64,000 nucleotides of DNA from a bacterium (GTDB lineage: Bacteria > Pseudomonadota > Alphaproteobacteria > Micavibrionales > UBA2020). A model generated the notes under the pieces. That model made no database searches, was not told the DNA's origin, and worked only from the letters and a program-made list of their open reading frames with translations. The stretch covers positions 1,164,991-1,228,990 of the forward strand of contig JAQSDV010000004.1 of assembly GCA_029945425.1 (NCBI GenBank), in the 5' to 3' direction. Shown here in pieces: positions 37,537 to 45,948 of this stretch. Made by a program: the position numbers and the translations under genes. The stretch's first letter is position 1. The number at the start of each line of letters is the position of its first letter.

Positions 37537-38859
37537 ATGAAACATCGTATTGCCGCTTTCGCCATTCTTGCCACTACCGCTATTGCCGGCCGCGCGGAAG
37601 CCGCCGGATTTTATTTGCAGGAGCAAAGCGTCAGCCAGCAGGGTAGTGCCTTCGCGGGCGCGGTTGCAAACCCCGAAGACGCATCCACCGTATTCTTCAA
37701 CCCCGCCGGCATGACGCAGTTGAGCGGCCCGATGATTTCGGGCGGTGCCGCCGTGCTGGTGCCGACAACAGAAATCGCGAACACAGGTTCGACCGCAGGC
37801 CCGACTGCGGGCGCGGCAGCGCCCTATGCAGGCTCGCCGGGCGGCAACCCCTTTGATCCGACGCCCGTGCCCAGCTTCTACGGCGTCTTGCCGCTGGAGG
37901 GCGGCAAGGTCTGGCTCGGCCTCGGCGTCAGCTCCCCCTTTGGCCTCGCGAATGACTACGGCGACACATGGTTCGGCCGCTACGATTCAACCAAGAGTGA
38001 ACTGCTCAGCATCAACGTCTCACCCGTGATCGCATATAAATTCAACGACAAGCTGTCGATCGGCGGCGGCCCGAATATCCAGTACGTCAATGCGCGCCTT
38101 GAAAACGCGCTGCCCTGTCCGACCTTGATTTGCGGCGGCGCGGCGTTCACGCCCGGCACGGATGGTTTGTCGACGCTGAAGGGTGACAGCTATGGTTTCG
38201 GGCTCAACGTCGGCGCGCTGTATGAAATCAACGAGCGCACGCAAGTAGGTGTCCACTACCGCTCGAAAATGGACCAGACGGTGGATGGCGAGGTGGATAT
38301 CTCCGGCCTGCTCGGCCCGCTCGCCGGCCAGAACGGCGTGCGTTTTGCCGAGGCGGAACTGAAACAGCCCGACACCGCCAGCATCGGCTTCGCCCATAAA
38401 TACGACGACCGCCTGACGATCCTCGGCTCCGCCAACTGGTTCGGCTGGAGCAATTTTGACGAGATCCGCGTGGAATTCGATGCGGGCGGCCCCGACAGCG
38501 TGACGCCGGAAGAGTTCGACGACAGTTTCTCCCTCGCGCTCGGTGCGAAATGGAAGCAGGATGAAAAATGGACCTTCCGCGGCGGTGTGCAATACGACCA
38601 GACGCCCACCACGCTGCCCGACCGCAGCACGCGCACGCCGGATGGCGACCGTTACTGGCTGTCGCTGGGCGCGACCTATGCGGTGAATGAAAAACTATCG
38701 CTCGATTTCGCGGCGTCGCACCTGTTCATCACGGATGGCGACATCACGCTGACGAAACGCTTTTATGCGGGATCGCCGGTCGATACGACCGTCAACGTGA
38801 ACGGCCGCGCGGAAAGCAGCGTCGAAATCTTTTCCCTGCAGGCAAACTGGAAATTCTGA
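37537..38859 (+). CDS. fadL: FadL-family outer-membrane hydrophobic-compound transporter
   Basis: 440-residue outer-membrane beta-barrel that admits long-chain fatty acids or other hydrophobic molecules. It has a signal peptide (MKHRIAAFAILATTAIA, cleavage likely after AEA), then the family signature GFYLQEQSVSQQGSAFAGA and NPAGMTQL of the N-terminal hatch. Alternating hydrophobic strands fill the rest, and the last residue is Phe (ANWKF), the outer-membrane assembly signal. A GGGAG ribosome site lies upstream. It is 3 bp from the next gene, so it probably heads an operon with the Nudix-like and HAD genes. Confidence 0.93.
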   Translation: MKHRIAAFAILATTAIAGRAEAAGFYLQEQSVSQQGSAFAGAVANPEDASTVFFNPAGMTQLSGPMISGGAAVLVPTTEIANTGSTAGPTAGAAAPYAGSPGGNPFDPTPVPSFYGVLPLEGGKVWLGLGVSSPFGLANDYGDTWFGRYDSTKSELLSINVSPVIAYKFNDKLSIGGGPNIQYVNARLENALPCPTLICGGAAFTPGTDGLSTLKGDSYGFGLNVGALYEINERTQVGVHYRSKMDQTVDGEVDISGLLGPLAGQNGVRFAEAELKQPDTASIGFAHKYDDRLTILGSANWFGWSNFDEIRVEFDAGGPDSVTPEEFDDSFSLALGAKWKQDEKWTFRGGVQYDQTPTTLPDRSTRTPDGDRYWLSLGATYAVNEKLSLDFAASHLFITDGDITLTKRFYAGSPVDTTVNVNGRAESSVEIFSLQANWKF

Positions 38860-38862
38860 TCA

Positions 38863-40314
38863 ATGGCCACCTCGCTGCCCATGCGCATCGTCAACGGCTG
38901 GCGCAACGTCAAAGGCCGCTGGGACCTGATGATGTTCCTCGCCAAATGGGACCCTGACTATCGAAAAGACGTCATCATCACCTTCCTTGCCTATTTCCTG
39001 CTGATCTATTCCGGCCTGACATGGAACACCTATTACGACTGGATCGCCATGGCTGTCGAGGCCGGCATTATTATCGTGCAGGTGGGCGGCGAGATGTCGA
39101 TCCTGCCCGCCGACTACCGCCCCTCGCATGGCGGCGTGCGCTATACGGTGCAGCCCAGCACGCATATCGCCTATGAAGAATTGAGCTTCCTGATGTCCGC
39201 CGTTTATCCGGCGGAGCAGGAGGAGGCGTTGGGTTTCAGCAACCCGATTGCGCAGCTTGCCATGTGCCGCGAAAGCCCGCTGGTGAGCAATCAGGTCGAT
39301 GACGTCTTGATGTCGCGCGAAAACCTGCCCTTCACCATCGATCCGGGGGAGGCGAACCATATCCGCTCCCGCCACCAGCTGCGTTATATCGCCATTCGCG
39401 TCGCGAACAAGAAACAGCACACGACCAACGGCGCGAAACTGGCGATGTATGACATGGCGGATGCGCTGGTGGCCGACCGCCCCGTCGTGATGCGCAAATC
39501 ATACTACTTCGACGCGTTGCTGACGGCGGAAGCTTTCCGCAGCCGTATCTTCCGCAACAACATCAAGGGGGAGAAAGAGGTCTATACCGACATGACCACC
39601 TATTTCCCCGTCAAGGAAGAAGTGATCGACGGTCACGATGCCGTGCGTTTCCTGCCCGACCTTTATAAAAACGTCTCCGGCCATATCGGCATCACAACGA
39701 TCCTTGTGACCGAAAACAACCGCGTCGTGATGCTGCATCAGGGCACGACCAAGGCGATTGGCGCGCATACGGTGACGCTGGGCGGATCGGGTTCCATGAA
39801 TTTCGGCGACATGGAGATCGTGAACCGCCCCGATGATTTGCGTGCGGGCATCGCCTATGGTATGGCGCGCGAGATGTGCGAAGAAACCGGTATGCTGAAA
39901 TGGTTTCCCGAGGTACAGCGCAACACGATGGTCACGGGGTTCTTCCGCTGGATCGACCGCTGCGGCAAACCGGAATTTGTCGGATTGACGCGCGCGGGCG
40001 ATGTGCCGTTTTCGAAACAGCAGGCGATCGACAGCGACGAGGTCGTGAAATACGACGAAGTGCCGGTGACGCTCCACACGCTCGCCGATTTCCACAAGGT
40101 GCTGGCATGGCTGCGCGAGCACAAGGTGAACGTCTCGCTGTCGTCGCTCATGGCGCTGCACCGCATGACGGTCATTGCGGGCTACGCCGACGCCGGCGCA
40201 AATGACGCGCAACGCCTTATACATCAACGGGTTTCCGCCTTCCTGTTCGGCCCGCTTGGTTATCTTGACAACAATGTCGCCAAACCCTATTCTCTGGAAA
40301 ATAAACAGGCCTGA
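38863..40314 (+). CDS. membrane-anchored protein with Nudix-like domain
   Basis: 483 residues. A hydrophobic region at about residues 38-75 (VIITFLAYFLLIYSG, then MAVEAGIIIVQVGG) suggests one or two membrane spans. The C-terminal half, about 270-400, looks like a Nudix fold: the helix AREMCEETGM carries the REUXEEXGU core, but the upstream G-x5-E part of the standard 23-residue box is not conserved. Hydrolysis of a nucleoside-diphosphate-linked compound is therefore uncertain. It lies 3 bp after fadL and just ahead of a HAD hydrolase, so a lipid or surface-related role is possible by context only. Confidence 0.6.
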   Translation: MATSLPMRIVNGWRNVKGRWDLMMFLAKWDPDYRKDVIITFLAYFLLIYSGLTWNTYYDWIAMAVEAGIIIVQVGGEMSILPADYRPSHGGVRYTVQPSTHIAYEELSFLMSAVYPAEQEEALGFSNPIAQLAMCRESPLVSNQVDDVLMSRENLPFTIDPGEANHIRSRHQLRYIAIRVANKKQHTTNGAKLAMYDMADALVADRPVVMRKSYYFDALLTAEAFRSRIFRNNIKGEKEVYTDMTTYFPVKEEVIDGHDAVRFLPDLYKNVSGHIGITTILVTENNRVVMLHQGTTKAIGAHTVTLGGSGSMNFGDMEIVNRPDDLRAGIAYGMAREMCEETGMLKWFPEVQRNTMVTGFFRWIDRCGKPEFVGLTRAGDVPFSKQQAIDSDEVVKYDEVPVTLHTLADFHKVLAWLREHKVNVSLSSLMALHRMTVIAGYADAGANDAQRLIHQRVSAFLFGPLGYLDNNVAKPYSLENKQA

Positions 40315-40341
40315 TTTCAATACAGGCACTTGGAGGGGAAT

Positions 40342-41109
40342 ATGGCGCAGGACAAGGGTGTCCTTCTTATTTTTGATCTGGTTTCCACGCTCACCGATGC
40401 GGGTCCGCGCTATGTGCAGGCCTTCCTCGACGTCACGGAAAAATCGGGCTTCGCCCGCCCTGATCCGGCCGCTGTCATGGACATGCTCGGCAACAAGAAT
40501 TTAAGCGAAATCACCGATACATTCGCAGGCGGCATGGATGCCACGGCCAAGAAGGAATTCATGGCCGAATGCAACAATGCCTGCGACATCCTCTTACGCA
40601 AGCCCGACTGGAAAGAGCGTTTGTTCCCGAATGTTCGCGAGGCGATTGAATCGATGCATCTGCGCGGCATCACGCTCGGCATCTATACCGGCACGCGCGA
40701 AGACGCCATGACGGCGCAACTGAAATATCACGGCATCGAAGCGCTGTTCAACGCAGCCTATCTGCGCGGCAAAAACAACGAGCGCGATGCGGGCAAGAAA
40801 AACACCGACCTGAAGGCCGAACAGCTGCAATCCATCGTGGACGCGTTCCGTCGCGCGCAAGGCAACGATAAAGCCCCCGTCATCGTGATCGGCGATTCCG
40901 AGGCCGATGCGAAGGCGGCGCAGAAAGACGGGCTTTATTTCGTCGGATTTGCCACGGATGCCGCGAAGAAAGAGGCGCTGGAAAATGCGGGCGTAAAGGA
41001 TATCGTGACGGATTTCGGCGATGTGCCGGACCTGGTCGACCGCCTGATCCAGCCCCCCGCAAACGACAGCCAGCCGCGCCCCGGTATTGGAAGAAAATTT
41101 CAACCCTAA
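40342..41109 (+). CDS. HAD-superfamily hydrolase
   Basis: 255 residues from the ATG at 40342, which follows a strong GGAGGGG site; an in-frame TTG 12 bp earlier overlaps that site and is unlikely. Motif I is LIFDLVSTLTD, motif II includes GIYTGTRED, and motif IV is VIVIGDSEADAKAAQ with GVKDIVTDFGD after it, the phosphoglycolate-phosphatase-like layout with a helical cap. The usual second Asp of motif I (DxD) is Val here, as in phosphonatase or dehalogenase relatives, so simple phosphatase activity is not assured. It is the third gene after fadL. Confidence 0.8.
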   Translation: MAQDKGVLLIFDLVSTLTDAGPRYVQAFLDVTEKSGFARPDPAAVMDMLGNKNLSEITDTFAGGMDATAKKEFMAECNNACDILLRKPDWKERLFPNVREAIESMHLRGITLGIYTGTREDAMTAQLKYHGIEALFNAAYLRGKNNERDAGKKNTDLKAEQLQSIVDAFRRAQGNDKAPVIVIGDSEADAKAAQKDGLYFVGFATDAAKKEALENAGVKDIVTDFGDVPDLVDRLIQPPANDSQPRPGIGRKFQP

Positions 41110-41138
41110 GTCTTTGAATGGATAGGCTATAATCGGCG

Positions 41139-41167
41139 TTGACAGACAGGGGCTGCAACGGTACTAT
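41139..41167 (+). promoter_or_regulatory. sigma-70 promoter of the M16 peptidase gene
   Basis: TTGACA (41139-41144, perfect) and TACTAT (41162-41167) with a 17-bp spacer, about 40 bp before the start codon; a GGAGG ribosome site follows at 41194. Confidence 0.65.
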
Positions 41168-41206
41168 TTTACATATCTTTTAAAGCGAGACAGTGGAGGC
41201 TACAGC

Positions 41207-43933
41207 ATGGCGAAAGCCCTGAGTTTACCCAATGGCGTGCGCGTCGTGACCGAACAGCGCCCCGGCACCGGCACGGTTGCCATGCAGATTTACCTGCGCT
41301 CCGGCGGCGTCAATGAAACCCCCGAAGAAAGCGGCCTCACAAACCTGATGCAGGAAGCGGCGCAGACCGGCACCACCACGCGGACGCGCAACCAGATCGC
41401 CGATGACGCCGAAACCAAGGGCAACCCCATCGAGAGCTTCACGAACATGGAAGTCACCATGTTCAAGACCAAGGCGCTCACGCGCAACGCGCCGGACGCC
41501 TTTGGCGTGCTGGCGGATGTGATACTGAACCCTGTGTTTGATGCGGCTGAGCTGGAACAGATCAAGGAACAGATCGTCCAGAGCCTGCTGCAGCAAAAGA
41601 AATCACCCGCGGCCGCTGCCGGAAATAAATTCATGGAAACCGCGTTCGCGGGCCAGAGCATGGGCCAGAGCAGCCAGGGCACGCCGGAGCTGGTGGAGTC
41701 CTACACGCCCGCGCAGCTGAAGAAAAAACACGCCGAGCTGCTGTCACGCCCGGGCGATATCATCGTTTCCTTTACGGGCGACATCGACCCCGCCACCGCA
41801 GAAAAACTGGTCGCCGACACCTTTGGAAAATTGCAGGGCGGCGCGAAGCCCGACGTTCCGAAGGCGGTGTTTACCGCGGGAGAATACCGCGAAGACAATG
41901 ACAGCAATCAGGTGAACATCAATATCGGCTTCCGCGCGCCAGATGCCAAGGACCCCGACCGGTATGCTGTGATGCTGTTCCGCTCCGTCTTCTCGGGCGG
42001 GATGTCGTCGCCGCTGTTTCAGGAACTGCGCGTCAAGCGCGGGCTGGTCTATACGCCCGGCGTAAAGTATGGCCAGTTTGACAATGCGGGGGTCTTCTCG
42101 ATCGACAACGGCACCGGCCCCGGCAAAGCGGGCGAGCTCGTGACCGCGGTGATCGAATTGCTGGGCACCATCGCCCGTGACGGTTTCCCGCAAAAGGACA
42201 TCGATCAGGCCCGCGACCGCTTCGTCCGCGCCGTGCGCAACAGCACCGAAACCGCGGATTCCGCCGCAGGCTACAACGCCGACCAGATCATGAAATTCGG
42301 CGCTGTGCTGGGGCCGGACGAGCTCGAGAAAAACCTGAAATCCGTGACAGCGGATGACCTGCGCCGCGTCGCGGGCCAAATGCTGAAGGACGGCGAGTTC
42401 GCGCTCGCCGCTGTCGGCCCGCTCGCCACGCTGCCCACCTATGCCGAATTGAAAAAATTGGCGCAAGATCAGGTCGCGGGCATCGACATCCCCGTAAAAG
42501 CGCCCCCCGCGCCCGCTGTCACGACCGCGTTCAACGTGGCCGCCGCCGCGCCCGCCAGCTATGGCGCGCCGCAGGTGACCGTGCTGCCCAACGGCCTCAA
42601 GGTCATCACGGTCGAGCGCCCCGGTCCGCTGTCGATTGGCGGCTGGGTCGGCGCTGGATCCGACCATGAAACGCCGGAACTGGCGGGTGCCACGCACCTG
42701 AACGAACACATGATGTTCCGCGGCACGCCGTCCTATCCGTCGGGCACCATCGACAAAATTGTCGAGGGTGAAATGGGCGGTGGTCTCAACGCCTATACGT
42801 CGAACGACAAGACGGTTTATTACTTCTATTCGCTGCTGCCCGCGCATCTGCAAAAATCGGTCGATATCATCGGCGAGATGATTTTCCAGGCCGACATCAA
42901 GCAGACCGAGCTTGCCGGCACGCCCACGACGCGCCCTGACGGCACCATCGACCCCGGCAAAGGCGAGATCGAGGCCGTGATCGAGGAGCTGAAAATGGGC
43001 CGCGACAAGCCGGGCCGCATCGCCTACCAGCAGATGATGGCGCAGGCCTATGCCGGGTCGACGCATGGCGAAACCGTGATCGGCACCGAACCTGTGCTGC
43101 GCGCCATGACCGCCGATATGCTGCGCGATTACCGCGATGAATTCTACTCCTCCAACAACGTCATCTTCGGCGCCGCCGGCCCCGTGAAGCATGATGATTT
43201 CGTCAAGCTGATCGAGCAGAAATTCGGCCATCTGCAGCCCACCAACTTCCCGCCGCTCGACGTGCCTGCCTATAAGGGCGGCACGGCGGCGTCAGAACAT
43301 AAGGCAGCGCAGCTGGCGACCGTCTTGCTGGCGGCTGACAGTGTCGATACCGCGCATCCTGACGGTGTCGCCTATGACGCGCTGGCGCTGATCCTCGGCG
43401 GGGGCTTTTCGTCGCGCCTTGCCAAGGGCGTCGTGAACGGCCAGCTGGCGCTGTCGGCAAGCGCCGGTAACTCCAATTACCGCAATGCGGGTGCGTTCAT
43501 GTTCCAGGCATCGACAGCGCCTGAAAATGTGAAGCCGCTGATGCGCGAGCTCTATGCCGAACTCCGTCGGTTGCCGGGCGATGTGACGCAAGCCGAACTC
43601 GACAAGGCCAAGGGCAGGCTTGAGCTTTCCTTGCGCGGCGGGTATGAGGAAAACAACGATATCATCGACGCCTATGCCGTCGACCTGCAATCGGCAGGGC
43701 GCCTGGTGACGGAGGACGAGAAGATCAAGGCCATCAACGCGCTGACGCTCGACGATATCCGCCGGGTTGCGGCACAGGTGCTGGCATCCAACCCCACCGC
43801 ATCGATGATCGTGCCGCGCGGCACCGACCCGAAGCTGCTGCCGACACATGCGGAAGTGGTTGCAATGCGGGACGACAAGGATGGGCAGAAACCGGCCAAC
43901 ACGAAAAAGCCGAAACCCCCGCAGGCGGCGTGA
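41207..43933 (+). CDS. fused double M16-family protein (inactive half first)
   Basis: 908 residues made of two pitrilysin/processing-peptidase-like halves. Each begins alike: LPNGVRVVTEQRPG at about 6 and LPNGLKVITVERPG at about 463. The second half has the zinc motif HLNEHMMFRGT (His about 497) and a downstream Glu pair in VIEELKMGR, so it should be the active peptidase. In the first half the same place reads NLMQEAAQTGT, which lacks the metal ligands, so it is a structural partner. Pro/Ala-rich linkers (about 445-462 and the C-terminal tail) separate and end the halves. No obvious signal peptide is present. It has its own promoter. Confidence 0.88.
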   Translation: MAKALSLPNGVRVVTEQRPGTGTVAMQIYLRSGGVNETPEESGLTNLMQEAAQTGTTTRTRNQIADDAETKGNPIESFTNMEVTMFKTKALTRNAPDAFGVLADVILNPVFDAAELEQIKEQIVQSLLQQKKSPAAAAGNKFMETAFAGQSMGQSSQGTPELVESYTPAQLKKKHAELLSRPGDIIVSFTGDIDPATAEKLVADTFGKLQGGAKPDVPKAVFTAGEYREDNDSNQVNINIGFRAPDAKDPDRYAVMLFRSVFSGGMSSPLFQELRVKRGLVYTPGVKYGQFDNAGVFSIDNGTGPGKAGELVTAVIELLGTIARDGFPQKDIDQARDRFVRAVRNSTETADSAAGYNADQIMKFGAVLGPDELEKNLKSVTADDLRRVAGQMLKDGEFALAAVGPLATLPTYAELKKLAQDQVAGIDIPVKAPPAPAVTTAFNVAAAAPASYGAPQVTVLPNGLKVITVERPGPLSIGGWVGAGSDHETPELAGATHLNEHMMFRGTPSYPSGTIDKIVEGEMGGGLNAYTSNDKTVYYFYSLLPAHLQKSVDIIGEMIFQADIKQTELAGTPTTRPDGTIDPGKGEIEAVIEELKMGRDKPGRIAYQQMMAQAYAGSTHGETVIGTEPVLRAMTADMLRDYRDEFYSSNNVIFGAAGPVKHDDFVKLIEQKFGHLQPTNFPPLDVPAYKGGTAASEHKAAQLATVLLAADSVDTAHPDGVAYDALALILGGGFSSRLAKGVVNGQLALSASAGNSNYRNAGAFMFQASTAPENVKPLMRELYAELRRLPGDVTQAELDKAKGRLELSLRGGYEENNDIIDAYAVDLQSAGRLVTEDEKIKAINALTLDDIRRVAAQVLASNPTASMIVPRGTDPKLLPTHAEVVAMRDDKDGQKPANTKKPKPPQAA

Positions 43934-43949
43934 AGCGAACCGGCGCGGC

Positions 43950-44441
43950 CTAAGACAGCCACATATCGCGCGTCGGCCATTGCCAGCCGTGCTTCAGGTA
44001 TTCCGTGACCTTCGCGACGTTGAGCGGCTTGCGCAACACGCCATCGGCGCGCAGTTCGAGCGCGCGGCGGATGCTTTCGTAGCTGAGGTCGCCGGATAAT
44101 ATCACCACGGGAATGTCTTCGAGGAAGCGGTCCGATTTCAAAAGCGCGAGCAGCTTGAAGCCGTCCATGCGCGGCATGTTGATATCAAGGATGATGACGG
44201 TCGGCGTCATGCACATCACGCTATGGTCCTCGAACCCCTGTTCGCGCATGTATTTCACAAGTTCTGCACCGTCGCCGAAGCATTTCACTTCCTTGACGTA
44301 GCCGCTGTTCTCCAACTCGCGCTTGCTGTAATTGCGGTCGTCTTCCTCGTCCTCGACCAGAAAGACGCGGCAATGCTCGTTTGCGCCGATCCCTTGTTCG
44401 TCGCTGCCCTTTCGGGCGTCATTTTCTTCTCTCATCTTCAT
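43950..44441 (-). CDS. single-domain response regulator (REC)
   Basis: 163 residues, one receiver domain with a short charged N-terminus. The acidic pocket VEDEEDD, the phosphoacceptor Asp in VIILDINMPRMDG, the conserved Ser in VVILSGD and the Lys in VLRKPLN are visible. There is no output domain; it probably passes phosphate or binds a partner, as Rcp1-type regulators do with phytochrome-like kinases. A GGGGGAG site precedes the start. It is 11 bp downstream of a second REC gene on the same strand. Confidence 0.9.
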   Translation of the reverse strand: MKMREENDARKGSDEQGIGANEHCRVFLVEDEEDDRNYSKRELENSGYVKEVKCFGDGAELVKYMREQGFEDHSVMCMTPTVIILDINMPRMDGFKLLALLKSDRFLEDIPVVILSGDLSYESIRRALELRADGVLRKPLNVAKVTEYLKHGWQWPTRDMWLS

Positions 44442-44452
44442 CTCCCCCTTTT

Positions 44453-44920
44453 TTATATTCTTGTCTCGGTGAAACCAGCATCCAGACGCCCGTGCAGGAC
44501 GTCCATGAAATCACGCCGCGACACCGGCTTGGGCAAAAACGCCTGCGCGCCGGCGGCCAGCGCCGCGCGCACCTTGCCTGTGTCGCTCGTGCCGGACACC
44601 ACGATCACGGGGATGCCCGAAAATTTCGCATTCCTGCGCAGGAATTCCAGCGTGCGAAGCCCGTCCATGCCCGTCATCTGCAGGTCGAGCAGGATCATGC
44701 GCGGCAGGTCTTGGGCATGCGGGTGGTCTTGCAGGTAAGTGATCAGGGCATTGCCGCTGAAAAACGTGATAATCGGCGCTTCCCCGAACAGGAAGCCGAT
44801 TTCGCGGCGCAGGAATTCCTTGTCATCAAGGTTATCATCCACCACTGCAACCGGTCTTGCGGCGTCGGATATCGGTGACACGAACCCCGCGGCCTGTGGA
44901 GTGTTTTCAAATGGCCGCAT
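44453..44920 (-). CDS. single-domain response regulator (REC)
   Basis: 155 residues, a receiver domain only. Motifs in order are VAVVDDNLDDKEFL, the phosphoacceptor Asp in ILLDLQMTGMDGL, VIVVSGTS and the Lys in AFLPKPVS. It is a sister of the next gene downstream; both belong to the phytochrome-kinase-associated REC type. The divergent histidine kinase gene lies 254 bp away and is the natural partner candidate. The ribosome site is weak. Confidence 0.9.
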   Translation of the reverse strand: MRPFENTPQAAGFVSPISDAARPVAVVDDNLDDKEFLRREIGFLFGEAPIITFFSGNALITYLQDHPHAQDLPRMILLDLQMTGMDGLRTLEFLRRNAKFSGIPVIVVSGTSDTGKVRAALAAGAQAFLPKPVSRRDFMDVLHGRLDAGFTETRI

Positions 44921-45174
44921 CGTTTTACATCCTCACTGCGCAGTCAAAACACCGGTCATGAAAATATGCACGTTCTATAGGTTCAGGCTATCATGGGGTT
45001 GGTTAACCCCTGCTGAATTTTCCAACGCATCATTTTCAAATGTCTCGCAAAGTTTACGCAATACGAATGATTGTTGCGAATTTTTGCGACTTCGGGAACT
45101 TCGGGCGTTACCGTTGTGTTGGATGATTAAGGCGCAAGATGTAGCTGTACAGAAATGCGATGAAAGGCCGGAAA

Positions 45175-45948
45175 ATGAACACTATTTATACAGCCCCGCC
45201 CGAGGGCGCGCAACCGCAACTCCGTGATGGCGAATCGGAAACGATTCGGGAGTTACGCGAATCCAACCAGGTGCTTTCCGAATTCGGCCATGCGGTATCG
45301 CATGACCTGAAGGCGCCGTTGCGCCATATCGTGACCTATAGCGACATGCTGCGTGAAATGTATGGTGCGCAGCTTGGTGATAACGGGGTTAAGTTCACCA
45401 ACCGTCTCGTCGTCAACGCCCGCCGCGCGACAAGGCTGGTCGAAGACCTGCTGGCCTATGCCGAAGCGAAAGAGCCGGACGAGGACAGGACGGTTGTCGA
45501 CCTGAACGCTATTTATAACGAAGTGATTGGCGACCTGCAGGACACGATTGACGAAACAAAGGCCTATGTCGTGTCGAACGACCTGCCGGCGGTTTCGGGC
45601 TATCCCCGCCGCCTGCGCCAGCTGCTGCAAAGCCTCATCGAAAATTCGATGCGGTACAAAGGCGCCGCGCCGCCCGTCATCGGCATTTCTGTTGCGACGC
45701 TGGAAAACGAATACCTGCTATCGGTGCAGGATAACGGCATCGGCATCGCGCCCGAATTCCATGCGCAGGTGTTCGAACCGCTGAAACGGCTTCATTCGCG
45801 CGATGAAATCGAAGGCAGCGGCCTCGGCCTCGCCGCCAGCCGCCGCATCGTCGAATTACATGGCGGCAAAATGTGGCTGGAATCGCGCGAGGGCGAGGGG
45901 GCAACCTTCTTCTTTACGCTGCCGAAGCCGTCCGCAGGCCAGACGTAA
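45175..45948 (+). CDS. soluble sensor histidine kinase
   Basis: 257 residues from the ATG at 45175 (AAAGGCCGG upstream); an ATG 15 bp earlier is also in frame. The HisKA phosphoacceptor is in AVSHDLKAPLRHI at about residue 44, and the ATP-binding domain has ENSMRYKG (N box), DNGIGIAPEF (G1) and GSGLGLAASRRIV (G2). No sensor or membrane domain is present, only a short N-terminal helix. This is the phytochrome-type kinase core, so it may take input from a partner protein and signal to the two REC proteins across the intergenic gap. Its 3' end overlaps the PurA-like gene by 35 bp, tail to tail. Confidence 0.9.
   Translation: MNTIYTAPPEGAQPQLRDGESETIRELRESNQVLSEFGHAVSHDLKAPLRHIVTYSDMLREMYGAQLGDNGVKFTNRLVVNARRATRLVEDLLAYAEAKEPDEDRTVVDLNAIYNEVIGDLQDTIDETKAYVVSNDLPAVSGYPRRLRQLLQSLIENSMRYKGAAPPVIGISVATLENEYLLSVQDNGIGIAPEFHAQVFEPLKRLHSRDEIEGSGLGLAASRRIVELHGGKMWLESREGEGATFFFTLPKPSAGQT

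Noticed and set aside
44995..45010. GGGGTT/AACCCC hairpin between the REC genes and the histidine kinase
   Set aside because: The 6-bp arms with a 4-bp loop are short and have no T-run or repeated copies, so it may be chance.
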